From Candolleomyces eurysporus (lineage: Eukaryota; Basidiomycota; Agaricomycetes; Agaricales; Psathyrellaceae), in the NCBI GenBank assembly GCA_027579435.1, contig JANBPK010001563.1:1-31745 (forward strand): a DNA stretch of 31,745 nt, given 5' to 3'. Under the pieces are notes generated by a model. It did not search any database. It worked only from the letters and a program-made list of their open reading frames with translations, and had not been told where the DNA came from. Positions 31,011 to 31,745 of the stretch are shown piece by piece. Position numbers and translations under genes: made by a program. Each line of letters opens with the position of its first letter. Positions within the stretch are counted from its first letter, which is position 1.

Positions 31011-31119
31011 GATGCAGTTGGTGTAAAGCTATGCAGCGAGAAGTTAGAGGAAGGTGGCCAGAGGAAGGTGTTGAAGAGCTCTGCAGATAGTGACTCTGGG
31101 GTTGGAAAAGGATCGAGCG

Positions 31120-31125
31120 TTTATA
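31120..31125 (-). promoter_or_regulatory. TATA-like box of the right-end gene
   Basis: On the minus strand the sequence reads CCTATAAACG, about 110 nt before the ATG at 31010. It mirrors the CCTATAAAG box 86 nt before RING gene A. No gene lies between it and the inverted repeat. Confidence 0.45.
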
Positions 31126-31189
31126 GGCCAGATCGAAGGGCGGAATTCCGGGCCAAAGGTCTTGTGTAAGATAAAGAGATGCTCGAAAT

Positions 31190-31745
31190 GCTCAAAGACG
31201 CGACATGAGACTTAGGATGCCACACCCCCAACATCTTCAAAGGAGCGCCAAGGCCTTGAATTCGGAAAGCCAGACATGATGCAAACAAAGGTACAAGAGG
31301 ATGACACCGTAGGGTAGAAGAATGCCACAGTTCTCGGCCTTCGAAAGTGAAAGGAATGAGATGATCGACAAACGCTGATGGTTGCTGCGGTGGATTTCAT
31401 GGCTGCACAAACGACCATCGCTTCGGTTGTGAAAGATGGAAAAGGGAGCCTCGATGTGATGAGGCGAAGGGGGGATACGTCATCCGTCAAGGACCATCTG
31501 CTGGTAGCTACCAGATTGGGATACCTCAAAGCCAGGCCATAACTNTTTTTTTTTTTTAGCGGGCGTACCTCATAGAAAATGCAGCGAGTCTTTGAACACC
31601 ATGGCCTGAGGAGACTCTTAAAAAAATAAAATCGCCATTTTTATCTCAANTTTTTCTGCTGGGTACACGATGGGGGCATTAAAAAAGTGAACGCCATGCT
31701 TTGAGAAGTAAAATTGCCGGCCCAAAGAGGCAACAAAGAGTCTTT
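31190..31745 (-). repeat. Right long terminal inverted repeat (cut by the window end)
   Basis: This is the reverse complement of 5657-6210. The outer ~430 nt (31311-31745) are nearly identical to the left copy, with Ns at 31545 and 31650 beside T runs; the inner ~120 nt have many substitutions. The match is still perfect at the last base of the window, so the true tip lies further right. The subterminal AAAGACTC motifs are preserved. Confidence 0.93.

Larger units (their letters stand above)
5657..31745. mobile_element. Putative giant TIR element with Plavaka-type transposase and multi-gene cargo (right tip beyond window)
   Basis: The two ends are inverted copies of each other, and the right copy is still matching where the window stops. 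The visible span is 26,089 nt. It contains a spliceable Plavaka/Tnp2-class DDE-type transposase near the left end and about ten other genes with coherent introns. If the match continues outward by ten bases, the left tip at 5647 would read CACTCCCG, which resembles the CACT start of CACTA/EnSpm elements, preceded by AGT. The target-site duplication cannot be tested because the right flank is outside the window. No tyrosine recombinase, reverse transcriptase, helicase/Rep or DNA polymerase B is present, which argues against Starship-like, retro-, Helitron or Maverick elements. Unity of the whole span as one transposon is inferred. Confidence 0.65.

Noticed and set aside
5657..31745. Maverick/Polinton, Starship-like or Helitron identity for the large element.
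   Set aside because: No DNA polymerase B, retroviral-type integrase, capsid, tyrosine recombinase or Rep/helicase is seen. The only mobility gene is of the Plavaka/Tnp2 class.
1..31745. CRISPR arrays, rRNA or tRNA genes.
   Set aside because: The window is clearly fungal, no regularly spaced repeat array exists, and I found no cloverleaf-like or rRNA-like conserved segment.

Overview
This is a eukaryotic window from a filamentous basidiomycete, almost certainly an Agaricomycete. The genes have many 45-70 nt introns with GT(A/G)(A/C)G donors and CTAAC-like branch points. The protein families point the same way: a NACHT-type protein with PHPDR-rich TPR repeats, a Plavaka/Tnp2-type transposase, lineage-expanded F-box-like proteins, a JmjC-like protein, and a hypothetical family with an MSTDESD / YDPQWL signature. 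The sequence looks like a draft assembly. Single Ns sit beside homopolymers, and several frames are restored by dropping an N or by changing one homopolymer by one base.

Left flank (1-5656). Positions 1-1460 show no convincing gene. A badly decayed aconitase pseudogene lies on the minus strand at about 1461-2530. The C-terminal part of a STAND/NACHT-like protein with TPR repeats lies at 3422-5250 on the minus strand. Its NACHT half is not seen upstream.

Element (5657-31745). The dominant structure is a long inverted repeat. Positions 5657 to about 6210 match the reverse complement of about 31190-31745. The outer ~430 nt are nearly identical. The repeat runs off the right end of the window, so about 26.1 kb lies between the outermost visible matched bases. 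Eleven gene models lie inside. In order they are: RING/coiled-coil gene A (+); a six-exon Plavaka/Tnp2-type transposase (+); a small Pro/Arg-rich gene (-); a helical protein of the DESD / YDPQWL family (+); a WD40 protein with a C-terminal membrane anchor (+); RING-like/coiled-coil gene B (-); F-box-like gene 1 (+); RING/coiled-coil gene C (+); F-box-like gene 2 (-); an 11-exon nuclear-type protein with two SUMO-interaction-like motifs and a JmjC-like fold that appears to lack iron ligands (-); a D-amino-acid-oxidase-like flavoprotein (+); and a small four-exon gene (-). (The list names twelve loci; the small Pro/Arg-rich one is the least certain.)

Interpretation. The simplest reading is a giant, cargo-carrying Plavaka-class (CACTA-like) DNA transposon with TIRs of at least 0.55 kb. 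Its cargo is biased to ubiquitin/SUMO-type parts: three RING-like proteins, two F-box-like proteins, two SIM motifs and a WD40 protein. The genes inside have coherent exon phases, while the aconitase next door is wrecked. That this is one mobile unit, and that the cargo acts together, is inference. Nested insertions, or two unrelated inverted copies of a shorter repeat, remain possible.
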